From assembly GCA_009692555.1 (NCBI GenBank), contig SHYY01000047.1:1-34835 (forward strand): a stretch of DNA of 34,835 nucleotides, in the 5' to 3' direction. Positions 23,838 through 30,851 of the stretch are shown here, one piece after another; positions within the stretch are counted from its first letter, which is position 1, and each line of letters starts with the position of its first letter. This DNA comes from Myxococcales bacterium. Its GTDB lineage: Bacteria; Myxococcota_A; Polyangia; Palsa-1104; SHYY01. The notes under the pieces were generated by a model. That model had not been told where the DNA came from. It was given only the letters and a program-made list of their open reading frames with translations, and made no database searches. The position numbers were made by a program, and so were the translations under genes.

Positions 23838-24653
23838 ATGCGCGATTTCCACACGATCCTGAGAGCGTTCCTCGGTGCCGCCGCCTTCACCACCCTGATC
23901 GGCTGCGAGGAGGTCGATCCATCGGAGATGGCGGGGAAGCCGATGGTGAGCGTCGTCACCCCGCCCGCGCCCGTCCTTGCACCGACTGTGGCGCCGCCGG
24001 TGACGGTGCCGCCGAAGGCGGTGTCGAGTCCCGTGGCGGCGGTCCCGACCGTCCAGCCCGACCCGGGAAGCCAGAAGCCCGAGCGGCTGATCGCGCAGGC
24101 GCGGGACGCGATCACCACCGGCGAGCTCGATCGCGCGCTCAAGCTGGCCAGGGTGGCGGTCAAGAAGGCGCCCCGGCGCTCGGCGGCGTGGAACACGCTC
24201 GGGCGGGCGCAGCTGAAGAGCGGGCAGCGCAAGGAGGCCATCGCGTCGTTCGAGAAGGCGGTGGAGCTCAATCCGTCGTCGAGCTTTGCCTACAACAACC
24301 TCGGGCTGGCGCTCATCTACCAGGGCCGCTTCGACGGTGCCGTGCAGGCGCTCGAGGAGGCGACGCAGCTGGAGCCGGTGGAAGGCTACATGTGGAACAA
24401 CCTCGGGATGGCCTACGAGCACCTCGATCGCCTCGAGGAGGCGCGCGCCGCCTACCAGCAGGCCGCGGCGGCGGAGGCGATGAGCGCAGGCAAGAACCTC
24501 GCGCGCCTCGCCGGGGTGAAGACCGTCAAGCCGATCCGCACCGCCAAGGCCGACACGGTGCGCTCCGACGGGCAGACGGCGCCGGTCGTCAGCGAGAGCG
24601 CCAGCGAGGTCGACCTCCCGATGCTCGACGAGGTCGACGCCGACAGCCGGTAG
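23838..24653 (+). CDS. TPR lipoprotein
   Basis: This 271-residue protein starts at ATG 23838, with AAAGGAG about nine bases upstream. The signal ends TTLIGC (Cys 23). A Pro/Val-rich linker (about 35-80) leads into tetratricopeptide repeats (about 85-200): WNTLGRAQLKSGQRKEAIAS, YNNLGLALIYQGRFDGAVQ, WNNLGMAYEHLDRLEEARA. The tail is acidic (LPMLDEVDADSR). TPRs mediate protein contacts, so this is probably an envelope adaptor. It has a good sigma-54-like promoter. It converges on the next gene with only four bases between stop codons. Confidence 0.8.
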   Translation: MRDFHTILRAFLGAAAFTTLIGCEEVDPSEMAGKPMVSVVTPPAPVLAPTVAPPVTVPPKAVSSPVAAVPTVQPDPGSQKPERLIAQARDAITTGELDRALKLARVAVKKAPRRSAAWNTLGRAQLKSGQRKEAIASFEKAVELNPSSSFAYNNLGLALIYQGRFDGAVQALEEATQLEPVEGYMWNNLGMAYEHLDRLEEARAAYQQAAAAEAMSAGKNLARLAGVKTVKPIRTAKADTVRSDGQTAPVVSESASEVDLPMLDEVDADSR

Positions 24654-24657
24654 CCCG

Positions 24658-25341
24658 CTACTTGAGCACGATCGCGAGCGTCGCACTCACCGCGAACGGC
24701 TGCTCCATCATCCCCACCGTCACGCGCCCCTTCGCGCTCACCGCGACGTCGTAGCTCCCCGGCGGGAACGCCGCGCCCTTCGGATTCATCGTGTCCGACG
24801 GCCCGTTCCAGTTGCGCCCGTCCCACTGGAAGATCCCCGCGTAGCTCCCTTTCTTCAGGATCACCGGCGTCTCCTTCGGGGGCGCGCACTTTCCGCTGTC
24901 GCAGACGCAGTAGTTCTGTCCCATTCCGGAGACTCGCTCGAGGAGGATGAGGCCGCTTGGCCCCGGCTGGGCGCAGCGATTATCGGCCACGGCGATCACC
25001 CCGCCGACGTCCTCCGACACCACCACCTCGTAGGGGAGCTGGATCCCGGCGGCGGCCTGGGCGACGGTGAACACGCACACCGGCGTCTTGAAGGCGAGGC
25101 TCACGTTCGGGAGGTTGGACACCGGCGTGACCTTGCAATTCTGGGCGGCGGCGCTGTCGGGCGGCGACGCGAGATCGCCCGGCGCTGACTGGTCGGGCGA
25201 AGGCGCACCGGCGAGGTCGGCGACCGCGAGATCGGAGGTCGCGCGATCGGGCGCGCCCTGATCCGACGGACCTGCGGATGTGCCGCAGCCGCTGCTGGCA
25301 GCGACGAGAAACAGCGTTGGCAAGAGAAAGCGCGTGGTCAT
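24658..25341 (-). CDS. Small lipoprotein of unknown function
   Basis: This 227-residue protein starts at ATG 25341, with GGAGG eight bases upstream. The signal ends AASSGC (Cys 19). A short, irregular PDLA-type linker (about 25-65) precedes a beta-rich domain (about 68-227) with paired cysteines (NCKV, VCVF, RCAQ, YCVCDSGKC). The C-terminal strand has FPPGSYDVAVSAKGRV. I do not recognise the family. A TACAAT -10 candidate lies at 25365-25370, next to an inverted repeat. Confidence 0.7.
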   Translation of the reverse strand: MTTRFLLPTLFLVAASSGCGTSAGPSDQGAPDRATSDLAVADLAGAPSPDQSAPGDLASPPDSAAAQNCKVTPVSNLPNVSLAFKTPVCVFTVAQAAAGIQLPYEVVVSEDVGGVIAVADNRCAQPGPSGLILLERVSGMGQNYCVCDSGKCAPPKETPVILKKGSYAGIFQWDGRNWNGPSDTMNPKGAAFPPGSYDVAVSAKGRVTVGMMEQPFAVSATLAIVLK

Positions 25342-25364
25342 GAGGCGGCCTCCAGAGTGGGCCC

Positions 25365-25370
25365 ATTGTA
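25365..25370 (-). promoter_or_regulatory. Candidate -10 box for the lipoprotein at 25341
   Basis: TACAAT on the minus strand differs by one base from the sigma-70 consensus and would start transcription near 25358. The -35 region coincides with the inverted repeat at 25383-25407 and does not match TTGACA, so activation or repression by a bound protein is plausible. Confidence 0.35.
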
Positions 25371-25382
25371 GCCCCGACCTGT

Positions 25383-25407
25383 CCGTGACATGTCCCGGAC
25401 ATCACGG
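25383..25407. promoter_or_regulatory. Imperfect inverted repeat, candidate operator
   Basis: The left arm CCGTGACATGTCC and right arm GGACATCACGG are complementary apart from a two-base bulge and a single central base. The repeat lies in the 182-bp gap between the divergent genes at 25341 and 25524, over the -35 position of the minus-strand gene. Confidence 0.4.
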
Positions 25408-25461
25408 CCTCCGGCGCGCCCTGACAGCGCCGAAGTCGAGGTCTGGCGCGGTTTCCGTGGC

Positions 25462-25477
25462 TGGCACGCCGCTTGTC
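25462..25477 (+). promoter_or_regulatory. Sigma-54-like promoter candidate for the twin-Cys gene
   Basis: TGGCACGccgcTTGTC has the perfect -24 half and TTG of the -12 half, but T replaces the conserved C of GC. It lies 62 bases before ATG 25524. It is weaker than the site at 23772, because the -12 GC is normally important. Confidence 0.35.
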
Positions 25478-25523
25478 ATGGCGGCGCGCAACCGAACGAA
25501 CCAACCCCCACGGAGGCCAGACC

Positions 25524-26171
25524 ATGAAGATCCAGGCAAGCAGTGCAATGAAGATCGCGATGTTCCTCCTCGCCGGCCGCGGCGCCGCCGAGACCCCGGA
25601 AGGCGTCGCCGACGAGAGCTTTGTCGAGGGCGGCTTCACCGTCGACGCCAAGGACGACAGCGCCAAGAAATCGGGCGTCGCCTTCTATCAGGCGAACGGC
25701 GGCGGGGCGAAGTACACCGCCACCGCCTTCGACAAGGCCGGGCGCGCGGTGACCCGGATCTCCGTCGACGCCACGCAGAAGACCCGCTACCGCGCGACGC
25801 TCACCGGCCGCGGCGCCACGCTCCCGGTCGAGCTGGTGGTGAGCCTGGGGGCGGGGGGCACGGCGAAGGTCTACGGCACCATTGCCGGGCAGGGCTTCTC
25901 GGTGAGCGGCCGGCGCGGCGACAAAGGCAGCATCCAGCGCTACGGCGGTTCGCTGGTGCTCTCGTCGAAGCAGCAGCAGCTCCTCGGCTTCTGGCGCGGC
26001 GTCAGCCTCCCCGGTGTGCTCGCGCAGGCGTCCGGCACCGACTGCGCGCTCGCCGTCGGTGGCGCGGTCCTCCACGGCATCGGCTGCTTCCTCTCCGCGT
26101 GGCTGTGCGGCGGCCTGATCGACTCGGTGGTCGACGCCGCCACCACCTGCTACGGCGCGGCGGTCGACTGA
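25524..26171 (+). CDS. Unknown protein with C-terminal twin C-x13-C segment
   Basis: This 215-residue protein starts at ATG 25524, with GGAGG seven bases upstream. A weak hydrophobic N-terminus (KIAMFLLAG) could be a poor signal peptide. Residues ~30-150 look beta-rich (VAFYQANGGGAKYTATAF, KTRYRATLTGRG). The last 42 residues are hydrophobic with exactly four cysteines: Cys174, Cys188, Cys195, Cys209, spaced x13, x6, x13. This symmetry suggests a helical hairpin closed by two disulfides. A precursor with a released Cys-rich peptide (halocin-C8-like bacteriocins have this overall layout) is one possibility, but no cleavage site or homology is certain. It lies directly before the sigma-54 activator gene. 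Confidence 0.65.
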   Translation: MKIQASSAMKIAMFLLAGRGAAETPEGVADESFVEGGFTVDAKDDSAKKSGVAFYQANGGGAKYTATAFDKAGRAVTRISVDATQKTRYRATLTGRGATLPVELVVSLGAGGTAKVYGTIAGQGFSVSGRRGDKGSIQRYGGSLVLSSKQQQLLGFWRGVSLPGVLAQASGTDCALAVGGAVLHGIGCFLSAWLCGGLIDSVVDAATTCYGAAVD

Positions 26172-26186
26172 ACATCGTCCGTCGGG

Positions 26187-26192
26187 TAGATT
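26187..26192 (+). promoter_or_regulatory. Candidate -10 box (leaderless) for the sigma-54 activator
   Basis: TAGATT is followed by six bases (gcgcgg) and ATG 26199. No Shine-Dalgarno sequence is present. It suggests a separate start for the activator, although read-through from 25524 is possible across the 27-base gap. Confidence 0.45.
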
Positions 26193-26198
26193 GCGCGG

Positions 26199-27563
26199 AT
26201 GCTGGAGGACCCGACCTGGAACGACGAGGCCGCGGCGTCCAGCGCGCCGCGCGTGCGCCTCCTCACCCGCGTCCTCGACTACGACGATCTCCTCGCCGAC
26301 CGCACCACCACCCTCCGCCTCGACCCCCACCCCACGCCGATCACCATCGGGCGCGCCAGCGACGGCAGATTCGGTTTTCGTTCGCGCTCTGCGCTGCGTC
26401 TTCCCGACCGCTGGCTCTCGACCGAGCACGCCGTCCTGTCAACTCGCGGCGAGGAAATCGTGATCCGCGACGCGGGCAGCAAGAATGGCACCCACGTCAA
26501 CGGCGAGCGCATCACCGAACGCGAGCTCGGCGACGGGGATCTGATCGAAGTTGGCCACACGCTGCTGTGCTACCGGATGGTCGCGGGCCCGCTCGCCGAG
26601 GCGCTCGACCAGGAGCCGGACGCGCGGCGGATCGGACCGACCGTCACCGCCTGTCCCGAGGTGGCCGCGCTGTGCCGCGACCTCGCGCGCATCGCACCCT
26701 CGGTGGAGTCCGTCCAGGCGATCGGGGAGACCGGGGCCGGCAAGGAGTCGGTCGCCGAGACGGTCCATCGCCTGAGCGGGCGGCAGGGAGCGCTGTGCGT
26801 GGTCGACTGCAGCGCGATCCCCGAGACCCTCTTCGAATCGACCTTCTTCGGCCATCGCCGCGGTGCCTTCACCGGTGCCACCGAGGCGTGCATCAGCGAG
26901 ATCCAGCGCGCCGACGGGGGGACGCTGTTTCTCGACGAGGTGGGCAACCTCGGCCCGGCGGCGCAGGCCAAGCTGCTGCGGGTGATCGAGGACGGTCGCG
27001 TGGTGCCGCTCGGCGCCACCGAGCCGCTGCGGGTCGACGTGCGCTGGGTGTCGGCGACCAACCGCGCGCTGTTCGACGACGCGAGCGCCTTCCGCCCCGA
27101 TCTCCTGCGCCGCCTCGCCGGCTACGTCGCGCGCCTGCCGCCCCTGCGCCGCCGGCGCGAAGATCTCGGTCGTCTGACGACGCACCTGCTCGCCGAGGCG
27201 GGTGTAAAGCGCGCCGCGATCACCAGCCCCGCCGCGCGTCGCCTCTACTGCGGCGGCCTGCCCGGCAACATCCGCCAGCTCCGCTCCGCGCTCCGCAGCG
27301 CCGCGCTGCTCGCCGGCGATCGCCCGATCGATCTCGCGCACATGCAGGGCGAGCCTGCCACCTCGGGCGCCGTGATCGAGTCCGCGCCCGGGCCGGCGCG
27401 GCGGCGGCGCGGCGGCACGCCCACCCCCAAGGAGATCGAGAGCGCCCTCGAGCAGAGCGCCGGCAACGTGGTGCGCGCCGCCGGCCTCCTCGAGACCAGC
27501 TCGCGGCAGCTCTACCGCTGGATCGAGCGCCACGCCATCCCGCTCGACCGCTACCGTCGCTGA
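26199..27563 (+). CDS. FHA-domain sigma-54-dependent transcriptional activator
   Basis: This 454-residue protein has an N-terminal FHA domain (about 47-125) with the phosphothreonine-binding residues in place: GR at 51-52, LSTEH (74-77) and NGTHVNG. A sigma-54 AAA+ domain follows (about 148-375): Walker A GETGAGKE (176-183), GAFTGA (222-227) that touches sigma-54, Walker B GTLFLDE, and FRPDLLRRL for the arginine finger region. A Fis-type helix-turn-helix closes the protein (about 415-450, GNVVRAAGLLETSSRQLYRW). This FHA form is common in Myxococcota and links Ser/Thr kinase signalling to sigma-54 promoters. All residues for activity are seen. Likely targets include the nearby sigma-54-like sites at 23772 and 25462. 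Confidence 0.9.
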   Translation: MLEDPTWNDEAAASSAPRVRLLTRVLDYDDLLADRTTTLRLDPHPTPITIGRASDGRFGFRSRSALRLPDRWLSTEHAVLSTRGEEIVIRDAGSKNGTHVNGERITERELGDGDLIEVGHTLLCYRMVAGPLAEALDQEPDARRIGPTVTACPEVAALCRDLARIAPSVESVQAIGETGAGKESVAETVHRLSGRQGALCVVDCSAIPETLFESTFFGHRRGAFTGATEACISEIQRADGGTLFLDEVGNLGPAAQAKLLRVIEDGRVVPLGATEPLRVDVRWVSATNRALFDDASAFRPDLLRRLAGYVARLPPLRRRREDLGRLTTHLLAEAGVKRAAITSPAARRLYCGGLPGNIRQLRSALRSAALLAGDRPIDLAHMQGEPATSGAVIESAPGPARRRRGGTPTPKEIESALEQSAGNVVRAAGLLETSSRQLYRWIERHAIPLDRYRR

Positions 27564-27566
27564 CCG

Positions 27567-27787
27567 CTAGTGTCCCGACACAGAAGTTCGCAGTAGAAAA
27601 GGCCGCGCACGGCCGCGGCCCGGCGGCAAGTGCCGCCGTGAGCAGGGGTGGGGACCCCGACGGACGGGGGCTTGCCCCCAGGATCGATTGGCGGAGGGCC
27701 GACGGGGCGGGGCGGCACGCACCGTGGGATCGTGGCTAGTGTGCTGGCCGGGAAATTCTGCAAAGAATTTCTCGGACAGGACACTAG
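27567..27787. mobile_element. MITE-like inverted-repeat element
   Basis: This 221-bp block is bounded by 23-bp terminal inverted repeats (27567-27589 and 27765-27787; 18 of 23 match), each beginning with CTAGTGTCC read inward. TA sits at both ends, compatible with TA target duplication as for IS630/Tc1 elements. A third copy in direct orientation (27736-27758, 20 of 23 match to the right end) forms a long hairpin with the right end over a six-base loop. The inside has further stems (GGCGGCAAGTGCCGCC, GGGGGCTTGCCCCC) and no gene. It lies between two convergent genes and contains the stop codon of one of them. Confidence 0.7.
27736..27787. terminator. Long hairpin, possible bidirectional terminator
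   Basis: Arms of 23 bases (27736-27758 and 27765-27787, three mismatches) flank the loop tgcaaa. Lying between convergent genes, it could stop transcription from either side, although no U-tract follows. It is part of the MITE-like element. Confidence 0.45.
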
Positions 27788-29100
27788 ACTTCGGGCGGCG
27801 GCGGCGGCGGCTCCGGGATCGGCTCACCGCGCAGGCGCGCGATCCGCCGGTTGCGCACCGCGAGGACCGTCAGGCGCATGCCGCCCAGACTCACCGACTG
27901 GCCGCGCCGCGGGAGCACGCCGAAGCGCGCCATCACGAAGCCCCCGAGGGTCTCCACGCCCGCGGGCACGTCGTGGAACTTGAGGCCGAGATCGCGCTCG
28001 GCCACGTCGAGGGTGAGGCGGCCATCGACCTCGAAGCGCCGCTCGGGGAGGCGGATGATCGGCGGGAGCTCGCCGCCGTCGTGCTCGTCCTGGATCTCGC
28101 CGACCATCTCCTCGAGCAGGTCCTCGAGGGTGACGATGCCGGTGAACACGCCCTCGCGGTCCCGGACCACCGCGAGGTGGACGCGCTGCCTTTGGAACGC
28201 CTGACGGATCTGCTCGATCGGCATCTCCTCCGTCGCTGACACCGGCTGCCGCGCCAGCTCGCGGAGGTCGGGGCGCTTCCCCTGCGCGAGCGCCGCGACG
28301 AGATCTTTGAGGTGGATGTAGCCGAGCACGCGGTCGGTCTCCTGGTCGACCAGCGGGTAGCGCGTGTACTGATTGGCGAGGGCGAGACGCACGTTCTCCT
28401 CGAAAGGCCGTCCGGCGATCAGCGTCACCACGTCGTCGCGGAGGATCATCACGTGGCGCGCGATCCGCTGCGTGTAATCGAACACCCGGTCCATGAAGCG
28501 CCGCGCTCCCGCATCGATCGGTAGCCGACGGAGCAGCATCCGCAGCTCCTCGGGCGAGTGGACCATGTCGGCCTCGCTGGCCGGCTTCAGGCGGACCAGG
28601 CGCAGCGCGAGCGCGGCCGACTTGTTGAGCGTCCAGATCAGCGGATAGGCCGCCAGGTAGAAGGCGTGGAGCGGTGCGGCGGTCCACAGGGCGACCACCT
28701 CGGTCCGCTGGATGGCGAGCGACTTCGGGGCCAGCTCGCCGAGCACCGTGTGCAGGAAGGTGAGGATCACGAAGCCGGTCGCGAAGGCGATCCCCGAGGC
28801 GGCGCGCGGCGAGAGTCCGAGCGGCGACAGCAGCGGCTCCAGGAGGTAGGCGAACGCCGGTTCGCCGAGCCAGCCGAGGCCCAGCGACGCGAGCGTGATC
28901 CCGAGCTGATTCGCCGAGAGGTACGCATCGAGGCGGCGGCTGATATCGAGGGCGGTCTTCGCCCCGCGCACCTTGGCGGCGACCAGCTGCTCGAGGCGGG
29001 TCGGCCGCATCTTGACCATCGCAAACTCGGAGGCGACGAAGAAGGCATTCGCCGCGACCAGCGCGAGCGCCGCGATCAGAGCCATGGTGGTGGGGAGCAT
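27784..29100 (-). CDS. CNNM/CorC-type transporter (DUF21-CBS-CorC_HlyC)
   Basis: This is a 438-residue protein. ATG 29100 follows GAGG; MALIA at 29085 is an alternative. The DUF21/CNNM membrane domain (about 1-195) has helices MALIAALALVAANAFFVASE, ITLASLGLGWLGEPA and GIAFATGFVILTFLHTVLGELAPKSLA. Two CBS repeats (about 215-335: MILRDDVVTLIAG, FTGIVTLEDLLEEMVGEI) and a C-terminal CorC_HlyC domain (about 350-425: RRFEVDGRLTLDVAERD, ETLGGFVMARFG) follow. The family includes Mg2+/Co2+ exporters and proteins annotated as hemolysins. A poly-Pro tail ends at a TAG that belongs to the terminal repeat of the neighbouring MITE-like element. Confidence 0.9.
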   Translation of the reverse strand: MLPTTMALIAALALVAANAFFVASEFAMVKMRPTRLEQLVAAKVRGAKTALDISRRLDAYLSANQLGITLASLGLGWLGEPAFAYLLEPLLSPLGLSPRAASGIAFATGFVILTFLHTVLGELAPKSLAIQRTEVVALWTAAPLHAFYLAAYPLIWTLNKSAALALRLVRLKPASEADMVHSPEELRMLLRRLPIDAGARRFMDRVFDYTQRIARHVMILRDDVVTLIAGRPFEENVRLALANQYTRYPLVDQETDRVLGYIHLKDLVAALAQGKRPDLRELARQPVSATEEMPIEQIRQAFQRQRVHLAVVRDREGVFTGIVTLEDLLEEMVGEIQDEHDGGELPPIIRLPERRFEVDGRLTLDVAERDLGLKFHDVPAGVETLGGFVMARFGVLPRRGQSVSLGGMRLTVLAVRNRRIARLRGEPIPEPPPPPPEV

Positions 29101-29160
29101 CGAACCTCGTGGAGGGCGCCGGGGGGCGCGAAGGCTGGAGACTACAGCGAGAAGGAGGGA

Positions 29161-29295
29161 ACGGCACGGGACGGGGACGGGGACGGGGACGGGGACGGGA
29201 ACGGGAACGAGAACTGACCGAGAACGGCAACGGCAACGGCAACGGGGACGGGGACGGGAACGGCAAAGAACGGCAAAGAACGGCAACGGGAACGC
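29161..29295. repeat. Hexamer array (GGGACG/GGCAAC units)
   Basis: About 135 bp of tandem six-base units, homogeneous in blocks (ggggac x4, ggcaac x3, a repeated aaagaacggc). It is related in sequence to 5712-5775. It fills most of the divergent gap between the CNNM gene and tldD. No supported protein uses it. Confidence 0.85.
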
Positions 29296-29384
29296 TGACT
29301 TCCTTTACCGCGTCAGCGGAGTTGTCTCGCCGGGAGCCGAGGACAACGGGAACGAACGAGAGCGGAACCGGATGCGGAACCGTG

Positions 29385-29390
29385 TATTGT
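29385..29390 (+). promoter_or_regulatory. Candidate -10 box (leaderless) for tldD/tldE
   Basis: TATTGT is followed by six bases (cggcac) and GTG 29397. The stretch TATtGTCGGCaCGTG almost repeats TATaGTCGGCgCGTG at 9459-9473. No Shine-Dalgarno sequence is present. Confidence 0.5.
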
Positions 29391-29396
29391 CGGCAC

Positions 29397-30851
29397 GTGC
29401 GCGAGTTGCTGCTGGAGGCCGTTGCGCGGGCGGGCCGGAGCGGGGCGCGGCTCGCCGAAGCGCGCTTTGTCGACGACGAGCGGGAATCGATCGCGGTGCG
29501 CGATGGGCGCATCGAGAAGGTCGCGCGGCGCCGCGGAGAGGGGGTCGGAATCCGGGTGCTGGTCGACGGGGCGTGGGGATTTGCGGCGCGGCCGGGGCGG
29601 GATCCGGGCGCGATCGCCGCGGCCGTGGATGAGGCGATCACGGTCGCGCGCGCGGCGGCCACCCTGGTGCGGAGGCGGGTGGAGCTCACCGAAGAGGAGC
29701 CGCAGCGTGGTCGCTTCGCGACGCCGGTCGCCGAGGACCCCTTCACCCTCGCCACCGATGAGAAGGTCGCCTTGCTGCTGCTCGCCGAGGACGCGCTGCG
29801 CCGCGCCGCGGGACCGGCCCACCGCACCTCGCAGACACACGCCGCTGCGCGCCGGCAGCGGAAGGCGCTCGCCACCTCGGAGGGCACCTACATCGAGCAG
29901 ACGCTCGCCCACTGCGGCGGCGGAATGCGGCTCGTGGTGAGCGACAGCGACGGGCAGCAGCACCGCGCCTATCCGCTGGACCTCGACGGCGGCGTCGCTG
30001 CAGGTGGCTTCGAGGTGGTGCGCCGGCTCGACCTCGCCGCCACCGCGCCGCGGATCGCCGACGAAGCGCGGGCCCTGCTCGTCGCCCCGACCTGCCCCGC
30101 CGGCCGCCGCGCGCTGATCCTCGACCCGGCGCAACTGGCGCTCCAGATCCACGAGTCGTGCGGCCACCCCACCGAGTGCGATCGCGCGTTCGGCGAGGAG
30201 ATCTCCCTCGCCGGCGCGAGCTTCCTCCTGCCCTCGCGCCTCGGCCGCTATCGCTACGGCTCGACGAAGGTGAACCTCACCGCCGACGCCATGACACCCG
30301 GCGGCCTCGGCACCTTCGGATGGGACGACGAGGGCGTGGCGGCGCGCCGCACTCCGCTGATCGCGCGCGGTCAGCACGTCGGCTACCTCACCTCGCGCGA
30401 GACCGCGGCACGCCTCGGACTGCCGCGCTCCGGCGGCACGATGCGCGCCGAGACGTGGTCGGCGCAGCCCATCATCCGCATGGTCAACGTCTCCCTCGAG
30501 CCCGATCCGGCCGGGCCGACGCTCGAGGAGCTGATCGCCGACACCGACGACGGGGTCTACATGGAGACCAACCGGAGCTGGTCGATCGACGATCTGCGCC
30601 TGAACTTCCAGTTCGGCTGCGAGCTTGCATGGGAAGTGAAGGGCGGGCGGCGAACGCGGCTCCTGAAGAACCCGCTCTACACCGGGACCACACCGCGCTT
30701 CTGGGCCGGCTGCGACGCGGTGGGGCGAGCATCGGAGAGCAAGCTGTTCGGCTTCGTCAGCTGCGGCAAGGGCGACCCGATGCAGATCATGGCGGTCGGC
30801 CACGGGTGCCCGCCGGCCCGCTTCCGCGACGTGGAGATCGGGTCGCGATGA
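29397..30851 (+). CDS. tldD: TldD-family metalloprotease
   Basis: This 484-residue protein starts at GTG 29397 (MRELLLEAVARAG), the normal start for the family; earlier in-frame codons would read through hexamer repeats. The active-site helix reads IHESCGHPTE, with His252, Glu253 and His257 as the HExxxH zinc motif. Other family features are the N-terminal VRDGRIEKVARR strand, DDEGVAARRTPLIARG, and the Cys-containing tail GFVSCGKGDPMQIMAVGHGC. TldD pairs with TldE to degrade unfolded peptides or to trim modified peptides (microcin B17 and CcdA in E. coli). Its stop overlaps the tldE start (ATGA), so the two are coupled. Confidence 0.9.
   Translation: MRELLLEAVARAGRSGARLAEARFVDDERESIAVRDGRIEKVARRRGEGVGIRVLVDGAWGFAARPGRDPGAIAAAVDEAITVARAAATLVRRRVELTEEEPQRGRFATPVAEDPFTLATDEKVALLLLAEDALRRAAGPAHRTSQTHAAARRQRKALATSEGTYIEQTLAHCGGGMRLVVSDSDGQQHRAYPLDLDGGVAAGGFEVVRRLDLAATAPRIADEARALLVAPTCPAGRRALILDPAQLALQIHESCGHPTECDRAFGEEISLAGASFLLPSRLGRYRYGSTKVNLTADAMTPGGLGTFGWDDEGVAARRTPLIARGQHVGYLTSRETAARLGLPRSGGTMRAETWSAQPIIRMVNVSLEPDPAGPTLEELIADTDDGVYMETNRSWSIDDLRLNFQFGCELAWEVKGGRRTRLLKNPLYTGTTPRFWAGCDAVGRASESKLFGFVSCGKGDPMQIMAVGHGCPPARFRDVEIGSR

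Noticed and set aside
25524..26171. Firm call of a halocin-type bacteriocin
   Set aside because: The layout is suggestive, but no cleavage site, immunity gene or reliable family motif can be seen.
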